In this document: positions 50,439 through 58,356 of the stretch, piece by piece
How the letters are laid out: each line of letters opens with the position of its first letter
How positions within the stretch are numbered: position 1 is the stretch's first letter
Assembly: GCA_038255145.1 (NCBI GenBank)
Contig: JBBSLP010000005.1
Coordinates: 1-64,000 of the forward strand
Direction of reading: 5' to 3'
Source: WHTX01 sp038255145
GTDB taxonomy: Bacteria > Actinomycetota > Acidimicrobiia > Acidimicrobiales > CAIXPF01
Length of the DNA stretch: 64,000 nucleotides
The notes under the pieces: model-generated
Told to the model about the DNA's origin: nothing
Database searches by the model: none
The model's input: only the letters and a program-made list of their open reading frames with translations
Translations under genes and position numbers: made by a program

Positions 50439-51314
50439 ATGAGCACCGCCCCCCTGTGCCTGCTCCAGGTGCACGCCCATCCTGATGACGAGTCCTCCAA
50501 GGGTGCCGCCACCACGGCCCGCTACGCGACCGAGGGGGTGCGCAGCGTGCTCGTCTGCTGCACCGGCGGCGAGGCCGGCGACATCCTCAACAAGGCCATG
50601 GACCTGCCCGAGGTGCGCGACAACCTGCCCGAGGTCCGCCGGGCCGAGCTGGACGAGGCCGTCAAGATCATCGGCTACGACTCGCTGCACCTGCTCGGGT
50701 ACCACGACTCGGGCATGCCCGATACCCCGCCCAACGCCCTGCCCGAGAACTTCGCCAACGCTCCCTTCGACGAGGCCGTGGACAAGCTCGTGGCCCTCAT
50801 CCGCCTCGAGCGGCCCCAGGTGATCGTCACCTACGGCGAGGACCAGTCCCGCTACCCCCACCCCGACCACCTCCAGGTGCACGCCATCACCGTGCCCGCC
50901 TTCGACCTGGCCGGAGACGCCGGGCACCGCCCCGATCTGGGCGAGCCCTGGCAGCCGGCGAAGCTGTACTACTCCAACGGGTTCTCGCGGCGGCGCATGT
51001 TGGCCATGCACGGGTGGTTCGTGGGCCGGGGCGACAAGAGCCCCTTCGCCGAGTGGATCGAGAAGATCCCCGAGGACCAGGACGGCAACATCACCACCCG
51101 GGTCGACGTGTCCGACTTCATGGACGTGGGCCGCGAGGCGCTGCGGGCCCACCGCACCCAGGTCGACCCCGAGGGTTCGTGGTTCCGCATCCCCACCGAG
51201 GACCTGCGCTCGGTCCACTGGTGGGAGGAGTACCAGCTGGCGCGCACGTCGATGGGCATGGGCTCCCTCGACGAGGAGGGGTTCGAGACCGATCTGTTCG
51301 GGGGGTTGCGCTAG
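50439..51314 (+). CDS. mca: Mycothiol S-conjugate amidase Mca
   Basis: This 291-residue zinc amidase cleaves mycothiol S-conjugates to a mercapturic acid and GlcN-Ins during detoxification. The metal motif is VHAHPDDESSKGAATTARY near residues 11-29, and the later His ligand lies in SRYPHPDHLQVHA near 145. The N-terminal half is closely typical of Mca rather than MshB, including CCTGGEAGDILNKAMD. The C-terminal FAEWIEKIPEDQDGNITTRV is Mca-like. Presence of this gene indicates that the organism uses mycothiol. It may be co-transcribed with the preceding unknown gene. Confidence 0.93.
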   Translation: MSTAPLCLLQVHAHPDDESSKGAATTARYATEGVRSVLVCCTGGEAGDILNKAMDLPEVRDNLPEVRRAELDEAVKIIGYDSLHLLGYHDSGMPDTPPNALPENFANAPFDEAVDKLVALIRLERPQVIVTYGEDQSRYPHPDHLQVHAITVPAFDLAGDAGHRPDLGEPWQPAKLYYSNGFSRRRMLAMHGWFVGRGDKSPFAEWIEKIPEDQDGNITTRVDVSDFMDVGREALRAHRTQVDPEGSWFRIPTEDLRSVHWWEEYQLARTSMGMGSLDEEGFETDLFGGLR

Positions 51315-51341
51315 CGCTCCCCCCCGAACAGGGGGCTTCGC
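51313..51341 (+). terminator. Hairpin overlapping the mca stop
   Basis: AGCG-CT-CCCCC and GGGGG-CTT-CGCT can fold around a short loop, partly overlapping the stop codon. The rest of the gap to 51592 is GC-rich with weak inverted repeats (GGTCCGG ... CCGGACC near 51397-51432) and no gene. Confidence 0.5.
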
Positions 51342-51592
51342 TCCTGGTAGGGCTTGGAGCGCCTGCGGCGCGCCTTCTTGCTGTGCGGTCCGGCAAGACT
51401 CGCTGCGCTCGTCGACCGGACCGGCTAGGACGCTCAGTTCGCGGCTGTCGGGGCTGGTGGCTACGCATGACCGGGGACGGGCGCACGGCAGCGAACCGGG
51501 CGACCTAGCGGGGGCAGCGGGGCCCAGGGCTGGGCAGGGCGGCGCAACCTTGGTGGCGGCTCCACGCCATCCCCGGGGACGGGCGGGTGCCG

Positions 51593-53224
51593 TCAGCGGC
51601 GGCGGCGGTTGTTGCGGCGGGGTGGGGGGAGGCGGGGGCGGGTGCCGCGGCAGCGGTCGCAACGGTCTTGGTAGGGGGGGCAGGGTTTGGCGCAGGAGGT
51701 GCAGCGGCCGTGGGTGGCCGAGGTGACCGCCGCAGGCAGGACCTCGAGGATGCGGGTGGCGGCGTCCTGTTCGGCCTGGATCAGCTCGGAGGGGGCGGGG
51801 CCGTCGAGCTGGGGGAAGGAGCGGGCGACGGCGGCCAGGCCCCGGGCTCGGCCCGCGGCGCGCTCGGCGTCTTCGAGGGACCAGGTGGAGGGGTCGCGGC
51901 GGGGGGCGGCGGGGCGTAGGGGGCGGCCGGGGGAGTGGAGGGACCGGGCGAGGTCGAGGACGACCTCGGGATCGTCGACGGGCATGGTGGCCAGGCGCCA
52001 CAGCGATGCCGGGTCCAGTCCACGGGCCAGGCCGTGGCGGTCGAGGTCGGCCAACAGCGCCGAGACCCGCTCCAGCGGCGCCGCCCGCAGCCAGGGGTGC
52101 CCGGCCAGGGCGTCGCGGGACACGGCCTGCCACGCCGCCACCCGGTCGACGAGCTCGCCGGCGGTCTCCGCGCCCAGGTCGTCTAGGCTGGGGCGGATGA
52201 GGGCGTGGGCGATGGCCGGCCCCGCAGCCCGGCTGCCGCCGGCGGCCTCGACGGCCTGGCGAACGAGGGAGGCGTTGGCCTCCAGGCCCGGCACCCCCCG
52301 CAGCACGCACACCTCGCCCCGCTCGCTGAGGCCGAAGCGCCCGGCCCGGCCCACCACCTGGGCCAGCTCCCACAGGTGCAGGGGTCGGCGACGCTGGCCG
52401 TCGTACTTGGAGGACTCGGCCATGATCACCCGGTGGGCGGGCAGGTTGATGCCGTGGCCGATGACGTCGGTGACGCACAGGACCTCGAGCTCACCGGACA
52501 GGAACCGGTCGATCTGGGCCAGGCGGGCCCCGGGGGGCAGGGCGCCGTAGAGCACCCCGGTGCGCACCCCGGACCGGGCGGCCACGTCCCGGGCCAGGGC
52601 GAGGACGGCCTTGCGGGAGAAGGCGACGACGAGGGAGCCGGCGGGGACGGTGTCGAGGTCGAGCGTGCCCCCCCAGTGCAGCTCGACCAGGCGGGCGTGG
52701 CGCTGGACCTCGAGGCGTTCGCCGTAGGCGGCCCGCAGCACGGGTTCGGCGTTGGTCGCCCCCACCAGGCGGATGTGGCGGTAGGCGGCGCCGGCCAGCA
52801 GGCGTCCCCAGGCCCACCCCCGGTCGGGATCGTCGACCCAGTGGACCTCGTCGAGCACCAGCACCTCGCCGTGGAGGGGGGCGAGCTCGGTGGTGCAACA
52901 GATGATGGGGGCGCCCGGGTTGATGCGCTCCTCACCGGTCAGCAAGCCCACCTGGCCGTCGGGCAGCCGGCGGCGCAGCTTCTCCCAGCCCTCCCGGGCC
53001 AGCAGGCGCAACGGCGCCGCATAGGTGCCGGCGCCGTGGGCGGCCAGGAAGGCCAGGGCGTCGTGGCTCTTGCCGCTGTTGGTGGGGCCGAGGTGGGCCA
53101 CCACCGTTTCGGGCTCGGCGGCCCGGGTGGGCAGGTGGAAGGCGGCCAGCAGGGCCTGGGCCACCTCGGCCCGCTCGGCGTGGAGGGCGGCGCGGTGGAC
53201 CTTGGGGGGATCGGCCGACGGCAC
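51593..53224 (-). CDS. SUV3-like DEAD/DEAH-box helicase with zinc ribbon
   Basis: This 543-residue superfamily 2 helicase has motif I GPTNSGKS at 46-53, the form typical of SUV3 RNA helicases, motif II LDEVH near 119-123, and CVTDVIGHGINLPAHRVI (motif V) with QVVGRAGRFG (motif VI) in the second RecA domain (about 195-320). A helical SUV3 C-terminal region and a final zinc ribbon (CTSCAKPCPPYQDRCDRC, about 510-527) follow. Mitochondrial SUV3 degrades RNA with a nuclease partner; here the partner is unknown. The last 15 residues are a basic Arg/Pro tail that could bind RNA. Confidence 0.85.
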   Translation of the reverse strand: MPSADPPKVHRAALHAERAEVAQALLAAFHLPTRAAEPETVVAHLGPTNSGKSHDALAFLAAHGAGTYAAPLRLLAREGWEKLRRRLPDGQVGLLTGEERINPGAPIICCTTELAPLHGEVLVLDEVHWVDDPDRGWAWGRLLAGAAYRHIRLVGATNAEPVLRAAYGERLEVQRHARLVELHWGGTLDLDTVPAGSLVVAFSRKAVLALARDVAARSGVRTGVLYGALPPGARLAQIDRFLSGELEVLCVTDVIGHGINLPAHRVIMAESSKYDGQRRRPLHLWELAQVVGRAGRFGLSERGEVCVLRGVPGLEANASLVRQAVEAAGGSRAAGPAIAHALIRPSLDDLGAETAGELVDRVAAWQAVSRDALAGHPWLRAAPLERVSALLADLDRHGLARGLDPASLWRLATMPVDDPEVVLDLARSLHSPGRPLRPAAPRRDPSTWSLEDAERAAGRARGLAAVARSFPQLDGPAPSELIQAEQDAATRILEVLPAAVTSATHGRCTSCAKPCPPYQDRCDRCRGTRPRLPPPRRNNRRRR

Positions 53225-53309
53225 GGGCCGCAGGCTACCGGCCCGCGCCGCGGGGCCCGGATGGCCCGTCGACTAAGGTCCCGAACCGCGGTTCAATTCG
53301 GGGGGATGC

Positions 53310-54530
53310 ATGGCAGAAGGTACGGCTGGCGCGCTCACCAGGGGCCCGCTCACGGGCATCCGGGTCATCGACCTGTCCGCGGTGGTGTCGGGCCCCTTCG
53401 GTACGGCCATCCTCGCTGACCAGGGCGCCGACGTGATCGTGATCGAACAGGCCCACGCCCCCGACCTCATCCGCCGCTCGGGTCCGCTGGCCGAGGGCAC
53501 CCAGGGGGTCAGCGCCTACTGGGCGTCGATGAACCGCAACAAGCGGGGCATCGCCCTCGACCTCAAGCAGGAGGCGGGCAAGCAGCTGTTGAAGGACCTG
53601 GTGGCCGAGGCCGACGTGGTCGTGCAGAACTTCCGCCCCGGTGCCATCGACCGCCTCGGCCTGGGCTGGGACGTGCTGTCGGAGATCAACCCCCAGCTGA
53701 TCATGTGCTCGGTCAGCGGCTTCGGCGCTGACGGCCCCTACTCGCACCGCCCCGCGTTCGACCCCATCGTCCAGTCCATCGCCGGCTACGCCGTGGTGCA
53801 GACCGACAGCGACGGCCGCCCCCAGCTGATGAACACCATCGTGTGCGACAAGGTCACGTCGCTGAACGTGGCCCAGTCGGTGTGTGCCGCCCTGGTGGCC
53901 CGGGCCAACGGTGCCGGTGGCCAGCACATCGAGCTGGCCATGATCGACGCCTCGATCCACTTCCTGTGGCCCGAGGGCATGTGGAACCACACCTACATGG
54001 ACCACCCCAGCGACATGCCCGACCTCAGCGCCATCTACAAGCTGTACGAGACCAAGGACGGCTGGGCCATGGTCTACCCGGTGGCGACCGAGACCCACTG
54101 GGCCTCGTTGTGCCAGGTGCTGGGTCGTCCCGACCTGGCCGTCGACCCCCGGTTCGCCACCCTGCAGGGCCGCATCCACCACGGCGGTGATGTCAACGAC
54201 GAGCTGGCGGCCGAGATCCTGCGCTTCACCACCGCCGAGCTCGTCGACGTGCTCGACCGGGCCGACGTGCCCGTGGCCCCGGTCAACACCCGGGAGTCGA
54301 TGATCGACGACCCCCACGTCAAGCATCGGGGCATCGTGGTCGAGTCCGACCACCCCACCGCCGGTCGCATCCGCAGCGCTCGACCGGCGGCGCTGTTCTC
54401 CAAGACCCCCTCCGGCCTGCGCCGCCACGCCCCCATCTTCGGCCAGCACACCGACGAGGTCCTGGCCGAGGTGCTCGACCTGTCGCCCGAGCGCATCGAC
54501 GAACTGCGCCAGGCGGGCACGGTCCGCTAG
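53310..54530 (+). CDS. Class III CoA-transferase (CaiB/BaiF family)
   Basis: This 406-residue family III CoA-transferase carries GIRVIDLSAVVSGPFGTAIL (about 14-33), the NRNKRGIALDLKQEAGKQLL block near 74-93, and LAMIDASIHFLWPEGMWNH, which holds the expected catalytic Asp near residue 213. It moves CoA between carboxylic acids. Substrate is unknown; alpha-methylacyl, carnitine-like or aromatic acids occur in this family. A leader from TAAGGT (53274) and a GGGGGGA site support ATG 53310 over the ATG four bases earlier. Confidence 0.9.
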   Translation: MAEGTAGALTRGPLTGIRVIDLSAVVSGPFGTAILADQGADVIVIEQAHAPDLIRRSGPLAEGTQGVSAYWASMNRNKRGIALDLKQEAGKQLLKDLVAEADVVVQNFRPGAIDRLGLGWDVLSEINPQLIMCSVSGFGADGPYSHRPAFDPIVQSIAGYAVVQTDSDGRPQLMNTIVCDKVTSLNVAQSVCAALVARANGAGGQHIELAMIDASIHFLWPEGMWNHTYMDHPSDMPDLSAIYKLYETKDGWAMVYPVATETHWASLCQVLGRPDLAVDPRFATLQGRIHHGGDVNDELAAEILRFTTAELVDVLDRADVPVAPVNTRESMIDDPHVKHRGIVVESDHPTAGRIRSARPAALFSKTPSGLRRHAPIFGQHTDEVLAEVLDLSPERIDELRQAGTVR

Positions 54531-54557
54531 CGCGGCCGGGCCAGGGGTCGGAGGGGA

Positions 54558-54935
54558 TCAGGCATGGTCGACCTGGTCCTCGGCCCGGACGACCTTGGCC
54601 AGCTTCTTGGGGGCCACCAGGGTGTAGGAGGTGCGCACCCACTCCTCCAGGCGCTGCCAGTGCTCCTCGTCGGGGTCGGGAGGCAGCTCGAGGACCACCC
54701 AGCCGTGCCGGCCCAGGCCATAGCCCGCGGGCTCGGCCCCCGGTTCGCTGGCCACCACTGCGGCGGCCTCCTCCCGATCGAGCTTGACCGTCATGCGGTC
54801 GCCCTCGACGTTGGTGAACACGAAGTTCTTGCCCCGGACCCGGAAGGTGGGGTGGCCGTCCCACGCCTCCACGTCGACCCGCTCGGTCTCGGGCAGACGG
54901 GCGGCCATGGCCTCGATGCGTTCCAAGTTGGCCAT
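54558..54935 (-). CDS. MmcQ/YjbR-family protein
   Basis: This 125-residue YjbR/MmcQ-like protein starts ANLERIEAMAARLPETERVD, with DGHPTFRVRGKNFVFTNVEGD in the middle and YTLVAPKKLAKVV near the end. The fold is related to a cyclic DNA-binding type in E. coli YjbR, but function in actinobacteria is unknown. AAGGAGG 5 nt before ATG 54935 decides the start against GTG 54938. A TAGCGT box lies about 35 bp upstream on the same strand. Confidence 0.82.
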   Translation of the reverse strand: MANLERIEAMAARLPETERVDVEAWDGHPTFRVRGKNFVFTNVEGDRMTVKLDREEAAAVVASEPGAEPAGYGLGRHGWVVLELPPDPDEEHWQRLEEWVRTSYTLVAPKKLAKVVRAEDQVDHA

Positions 54936-55009
54936 CACACCCTCCTTGCGCCCGCGGGTCAGCGCCCATCGCGGACGCTAGCCACGATCGGTCGGCCAGG
55001 GCCGTGGCG

Positions 55010-55417
55010 TCAGGCCCGGGGTAGCAGCTGGGTCAACTCGACGAGCCGGCTGTCGGCCAGCGCTGCGGCCCGGATCGGGGAGATGGCCAGGTAGTCCGGG
55101 TCGCCCATCATGGCCACGAAGTCCTGCCGGCGGGGGTAGCGGACGAGGATGGCGACGTCCCAGCTCTCGGCGCCGATGACGGTGGACCCGGCCCGGCCCA
55201 TCCACACCGGCTCGCCACCGAAGCGGGGTCCGAGTGCGGCGAAGGCCTGGCCGTAGCGGCGGTAGGCCTGCTCGCCGGTCAGCCCGTCCACACCGACGCC
55301 GTCCGCGGCCACCTCGCGATAGCGCAGGAGGTTCAGCATGACCACCGGCTCGTCGGGGTCCTTTGCCGCCATGGCGGAGAGCGCGGCGGCATCGGCGTGG
55401 GTGGAGGGGTCCGACAT
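55010..55417 (-). CDS. DUF1330-family protein
   Basis: This 135-residue protein of the DUF1330 dimeric alpha/beta-barrel type has VVMLNLLRYREVA, the YRRYGQAFAALGPRFGGEPV segment, and SWDVAILVRYPRRQDFVAMM then DPDYLAIS near the end. Family members are small ferredoxin-like-fold proteins of unknown substrate. It lies divergent from the dehydratase-VOC fusion gene across 99 bp. Longer upstream readings in this frame are shadows. Confidence 0.82.
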   Translation of the reverse strand: MSDPSTHADAAALSAMAAKDPDEPVVMLNLLRYREVAADGVGVDGLTGEQAYRRYGQAFAALGPRFGGEPVWMGRAGSTVIGAESWDVAILVRYPRRQDFVAMMGDPDYLAISPIRAAALADSRLVELTQLLPRA

Positions 55418-55516
55418 GGTCGCCTGGTCTAGCCGCTGTAGGCGTCGACGGCGAAACGTTCCCGCCCGGCCCCGGCGGACGCGGGAGCCACACGCCCCGT
55501 GGCTAGCGTCGCGGCC

Positions 55517-56191
55517 ATGGTGACCCGGCTGACCTCGTCCGAGTTCGTGGCCCAGACCGACCTGGCCGGTTGGCGGATCCTGCTGGCCGGGGTCGAAGCC
55601 TCGTTCCGGGCCGACTCGTTCCGCGCCGCCGCCGCCTTCGTCGCCACCGTGGGTGAGGTGGCCGATGCCGCCGGCCACCACCCTGACATCGACCTGCGCT
55701 ACCCGGGCCTCGTGCACGTCACCCTCACCAGCCACGAGGCCGGCGGTCTCAGCGCCCTCGACGCCGAGCTGGCCGCGTCGATCTCGGCCCTGGCCGCCAC
55801 GGCCGGGCTCGCGAGCGAACCTCTGCGGGCCACCCGCCTCGAGGTGGCCATCGATGCCCTCGACATCGGTGCCGTGCTGCCCTTCTGGCGGGTCGTGCTC
55901 GGTTACGTCGACGAACCGCGCCGCGTCGATGGCGACCCGGTCAAGGCCATCGTCGATCCCAACGGGGTGGGCCCGGCGTTCTGGTTCCAGCAGATGGACG
56001 TGCCCCGGCCCCAGCGCAACCGCATCCACCTCGACGTGACCGTGGCCCACGACGTGGCCGAGGCCCGGATCGCCGCCGCCCTGGCCGCCGGTGGGCACCT
56101 GGTGTCGGCCGGCGCCGCCCGGGCCTTCTGGATCCTGGCCGACGCCGAGGGCAATGAGGCCTGCGTGTGCACCTGGCAGGATCGCGACTGA
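55517..56191 (+). CDS. Fusion of pterin-carbinolamine-dehydratase-like and VOC domains
   Basis: This 224-residue protein joins two folds. Residues 1-95 resemble 4a-hydroxytetrahydrobiopterin dehydratase, with WRILLAGVEASFRADSFRAA and the active-site HHPDIDLRYPGLVHVTLTSH. Residues 105-224 form a vicinal-oxygen-chelate (glyoxalase-like) domain with LDIGAVLPFWRVVLGYVDEP, FWFQQMDVPRPQRNRIHLDV and EGNEACVC. The dehydratase His-His pair is present. TAGCGT 7 nt upstream fixes ATG 55517. The combined function is not known. Confidence 0.8.
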   Translation: MVTRLTSSEFVAQTDLAGWRILLAGVEASFRADSFRAAAAFVATVGEVADAAGHHPDIDLRYPGLVHVTLTSHEAGGLSALDAELAASISALAATAGLASEPLRATRLEVAIDALDIGAVLPFWRVVLGYVDEPRRVDGDPVKAIVDPNGVGPAFWFQQMDVPRPQRNRIHLDVTVAHDVAEARIAAALAAGGHLVSAGAARAFWILADAEGNEACVCTWQDRD

Positions 56192-56290
56192 GCTGCTCGC
56201 GGTCCGAGAGGTCGGCGACAGCCTGGCGGCGCCGTGGCTAGCGTCCGCCAGTGCCGGTCCGGTCAGGTCGGGCCGAGGCGAACCGGGGGG

Positions 56291-56944
56291 GTGCACGTGG
56301 TCAAGCTCGTCTACTTGGTCAGGCGTCGGGCCGGGACCAGCCACGACCAACTGGTGCGCCAGTGGCGCGAGGTGCACACGGCCCAGGTGGCCGAGGCCCT
56401 GCGCCCCGACCGCTACGTGGTCACCCTGTTCCGTCCCCGCGGTGGGGACGGTGCCGGCGAGCACGACTGGGACGGCATGGCCGCCCTGTGGTTCCAGGAC
56501 GAGGCCCGAGGTCTGGCCATCGCCAACCGTGAGATTGCCGGGGCCCCCGGCGACGACTTCGCGGCCATGACCGACGTGGTCCGCCTCCGGTGCGAGGAGC
56601 ACGTGTTCTTCGACCGTCCGGCCGAAGCGGCCGACGAGCCCCTCAAGTTGACGTTCCTGGTCGTGGCCCGGCCCGGCGCCGCCCACGCCGACGTGGTCCG
56701 CCACTGGGTCGACGTGCACGGCCCCGCCGTGGCCGCCCCCATGGCCGAGGTGGCTGGGGCCCGGCGCTACGTGGCCTCACCGGCCCTGGCCCCGGGGGGC
56801 GGCTACACCGGGGTGACCGAGCTGAGCTACGCCAGCCGCCAGGCGTCCGCCGCCCACGCCGCCGCTCTGGTGGACGACGGCTTCGGCCGCCTGGCCGACA
56901 ACGGCATCTACCTGGTGGCCGAGGACGAGCTCGTCATCCGCTGA
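56291..56944 (+). CDS. Protein with two EthD-like domains
   Basis: This 217-residue tandem dimeric alpha/beta-barrel protein has two EthD-type units, about 1-105 (VKLVYLVRRRAGTSHDQLVRQWREVH) and 115-217 (LTFLVVARPGAAHADVVRHWVDVHG). EthD domains are small and often sit beside oxidative or polyketide enzymes; no catalytic residue is clear. A TAGCGT box at 56237 gives a short leader, and GTG 56291 sits just after a Gly-rich ribosome site. Two out-of-frame GTG codons nearer the box are not used. Confidence 0.72.
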   Translation: MHVVKLVYLVRRRAGTSHDQLVRQWREVHTAQVAEALRPDRYVVTLFRPRGGDGAGEHDWDGMAALWFQDEARGLAIANREIAGAPGDDFAAMTDVVRLRCEEHVFFDRPAEAADEPLKLTFLVVARPGAAHADVVRHWVDVHGPAVAAPMAEVAGARRYVASPALAPGGGYTGVTELSYASRQASAAHAAALVDDGFGRLADNGIYLVAEDELVIR

Positions 56945-56972
56945 TGTCAGCCCCCTCCGGGGCGACCTGGGC

Positions 56973-57020
56973 GTTCTCAGGCAATCGTGTCCCGGATCTG
57001 GGACGCGATTGCCCGAGAAC
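56973..57020. terminator. 48-bp palindrome between convergent genes
   Basis: Two 21-nt arms match at 19 of 21 positions, with the 6-nt centre GGATCT. The position between two convergent genes suggests a bidirectional terminator, though there is no T-run. The inner core ATCGTGTCCC resembles the ATCGTGTACC core of the palindrome at 40566, so it might instead belong to a dispersed repeat family. Confidence 0.55.
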
Positions 57021-57051
57021 CGGCGAACGCCCGAGCGGCCAGGTCAGGTGG

Positions 57052-57942
57052 TCACGACTCGCGCCAGGTGCCTCGGACCTGGAAGCCGGCCTGCTCCTCG
57101 ACGGCCTTGACCGTGGCCAGGACGTCTTCGGCGGCGAAGCCGTTGTCGCGGTAGGCGTCGATCAGCTCCCGGGCCCGCTTGCCCATGGGGGCATCGACCT
57201 CGAACTCGGTGGCCAGGTCCTGGGCCAGGCCGATGTCCTTGGCCGCCAGGGTGCAGCTGAAGGTGGGAGCCAGGCGATCACGCAGGATGGCCCGGCTACC
57301 CGAGTCGAAGGCGAAGCTGTTGCCCGAGGACGTGCGCACGATGTCGCGCAGGATGACGGGATCGATGCCGGCCTTGGCCCCCAGCACCAGGGCCTCGGTG
57401 GTGGCCATCATGCTGATGAAGGCCAGCTGGTTGTTGACCAGCTTGGCCACGTTGCCACTGCCCACCGGACCGGTGTGGAAGATGTTCGGGCCCAGGGCCG
57501 ACAGCACGGGCTGGAAGGTGGCGAACTGGTCGTCGTCGGCTCCGACCATGACGGCCAGGGTGGCGTTGCGGGCCCCCCGGACCCCGCCCGAGACGGGGGC
57601 GTCGAGGAAGCCGATGCCCCGCTCCTTGGCCCGGGCCCACAGCTGGCGGACCACGGCGGGCGAGTTCGTGGACAGGTCGATGATGGTCTGGCCCGACACC
57701 ATGGTCTCGAACAGTCCGGTGACCACACCCTCGACGTCGGCCGGGGTGGGCAGGGACAGCAGCACGGCCTCGGCGTCGGTGGCCACGCCCGCCGCGGTGT
57801 CGGACCACGTGGCCCCGCCCGCTTCGAGGTCGGCGGCCAGCTCACGCCGCAGGTCGGTGACCACCAGCTGGTTGCCGGCCTTGTGCAGGTTGGTGGCCAT
57901 GGGGCCACCCATGTTGCCCAGTCCGATGAAGCCCAACCTCAT
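57052..57942 (-). CDS. 3-hydroxyisobutyrate-dehydrogenase-like oxidoreductase
   Basis: This 296-residue beta-hydroxyacid dehydrogenase starts MRLGFIGLGNMGGPMATNLH, the NAD(P)-binding signature, followed by FLDAPVSGGVRGARNATLAVMVG (substrate motif, about 113-135), HTGPVGSGNVAKLVNNQL with the catalytic Lys near 166, and AAKDIGLAQDLATEF near 235. It would oxidise 3-hydroxyisobutyrate or a related acid. It overlaps the adjoining CMD gene by 4 nt, so CMD protein and dehydrogenase form an operon. Confidence 0.9.
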   Translation of the reverse strand: MRLGFIGLGNMGGPMATNLHKAGNQLVVTDLRRELAADLEAGGATWSDTAAGVATDAEAVLLSLPTPADVEGVVTGLFETMVSGQTIIDLSTNSPAVVRQLWARAKERGIGFLDAPVSGGVRGARNATLAVMVGADDDQFATFQPVLSALGPNIFHTGPVGSGNVAKLVNNQLAFISMMATTEALVLGAKAGIDPVILRDIVRTSSGNSFAFDSGSRAILRDRLAPTFSCTLAAKDIGLAQDLATEFEVDAPMGKRARELIDAYRDNGFAAEDVLATVKAVEEQAGFQVRGTWRES

Positions 57943-58346
57943 GATGCGCTCTCCTTCGCTGTGCTCGCCTGCTTCGCCTGTTCCTTGGCCGCCTTGTCGG
58001 CGAGGACCTGGCGGGCGATGCCGTTGGTGACCACGCCCAGGGGCCAGCCCACGTAGTGGGTCAGGAAGATGGGCACCTCGGTCAGGTCGTCCTCGCTCAG
58101 GTCGCCCTTGGCCAGCCCCGAGCGCAGCTGCAGCTTGAGGATGGTCTCGTTGCCCTGGGCCGCGGCCACGCCGAGGATGAGCAGGCGACGGTCACGGGTG
58201 GACAGGCCGGGGCGGTTCCAGATCTCGGCGAAGAGGTGCTCCATGGACACCTTCTCGAAGTCCGAGGGCTCCTTGGTCGCCCGCTGGGGGTAGGCGCGCT
58301 CGAAGGCCTCGGCCCCGCGCTGGTACTGCTCGGAGAGCTCCGTCAT
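57939..58346 (-). CDS. Carboxymuconolactone decarboxylase family protein (no Cys pair)
   Basis: This 135-residue all-helical CMD-family protein has WNRPGLSTRDRRLLILGVAA near the middle and ILKLQLRSGLAKGDLSEDDLTEV. There are no cysteines at all, so it is of the decarboxylase-like rather than the AhpD-peroxidase type. It leads the operon with the dehydrogenase at 57052. The role is probably in degradation of an aromatic or branched acid. Compare the distinct Sec-containing CMD-fold gene at 59392. Confidence 0.85.
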   Translation of the reverse strand: MTELSEQYQRGAEAFERAYPQRATKEPSDFEKVSMEHLFAEIWNRPGLSTRDRRLLILGVAAAQGNETILKLQLRSGLAKGDLSEDDLTEVPIFLTHYVGWPLGVVTNGIARQVLADKAAKEQAKQASTAKESAS

Positions 58347-58356
58347 GCGCGGGAAC

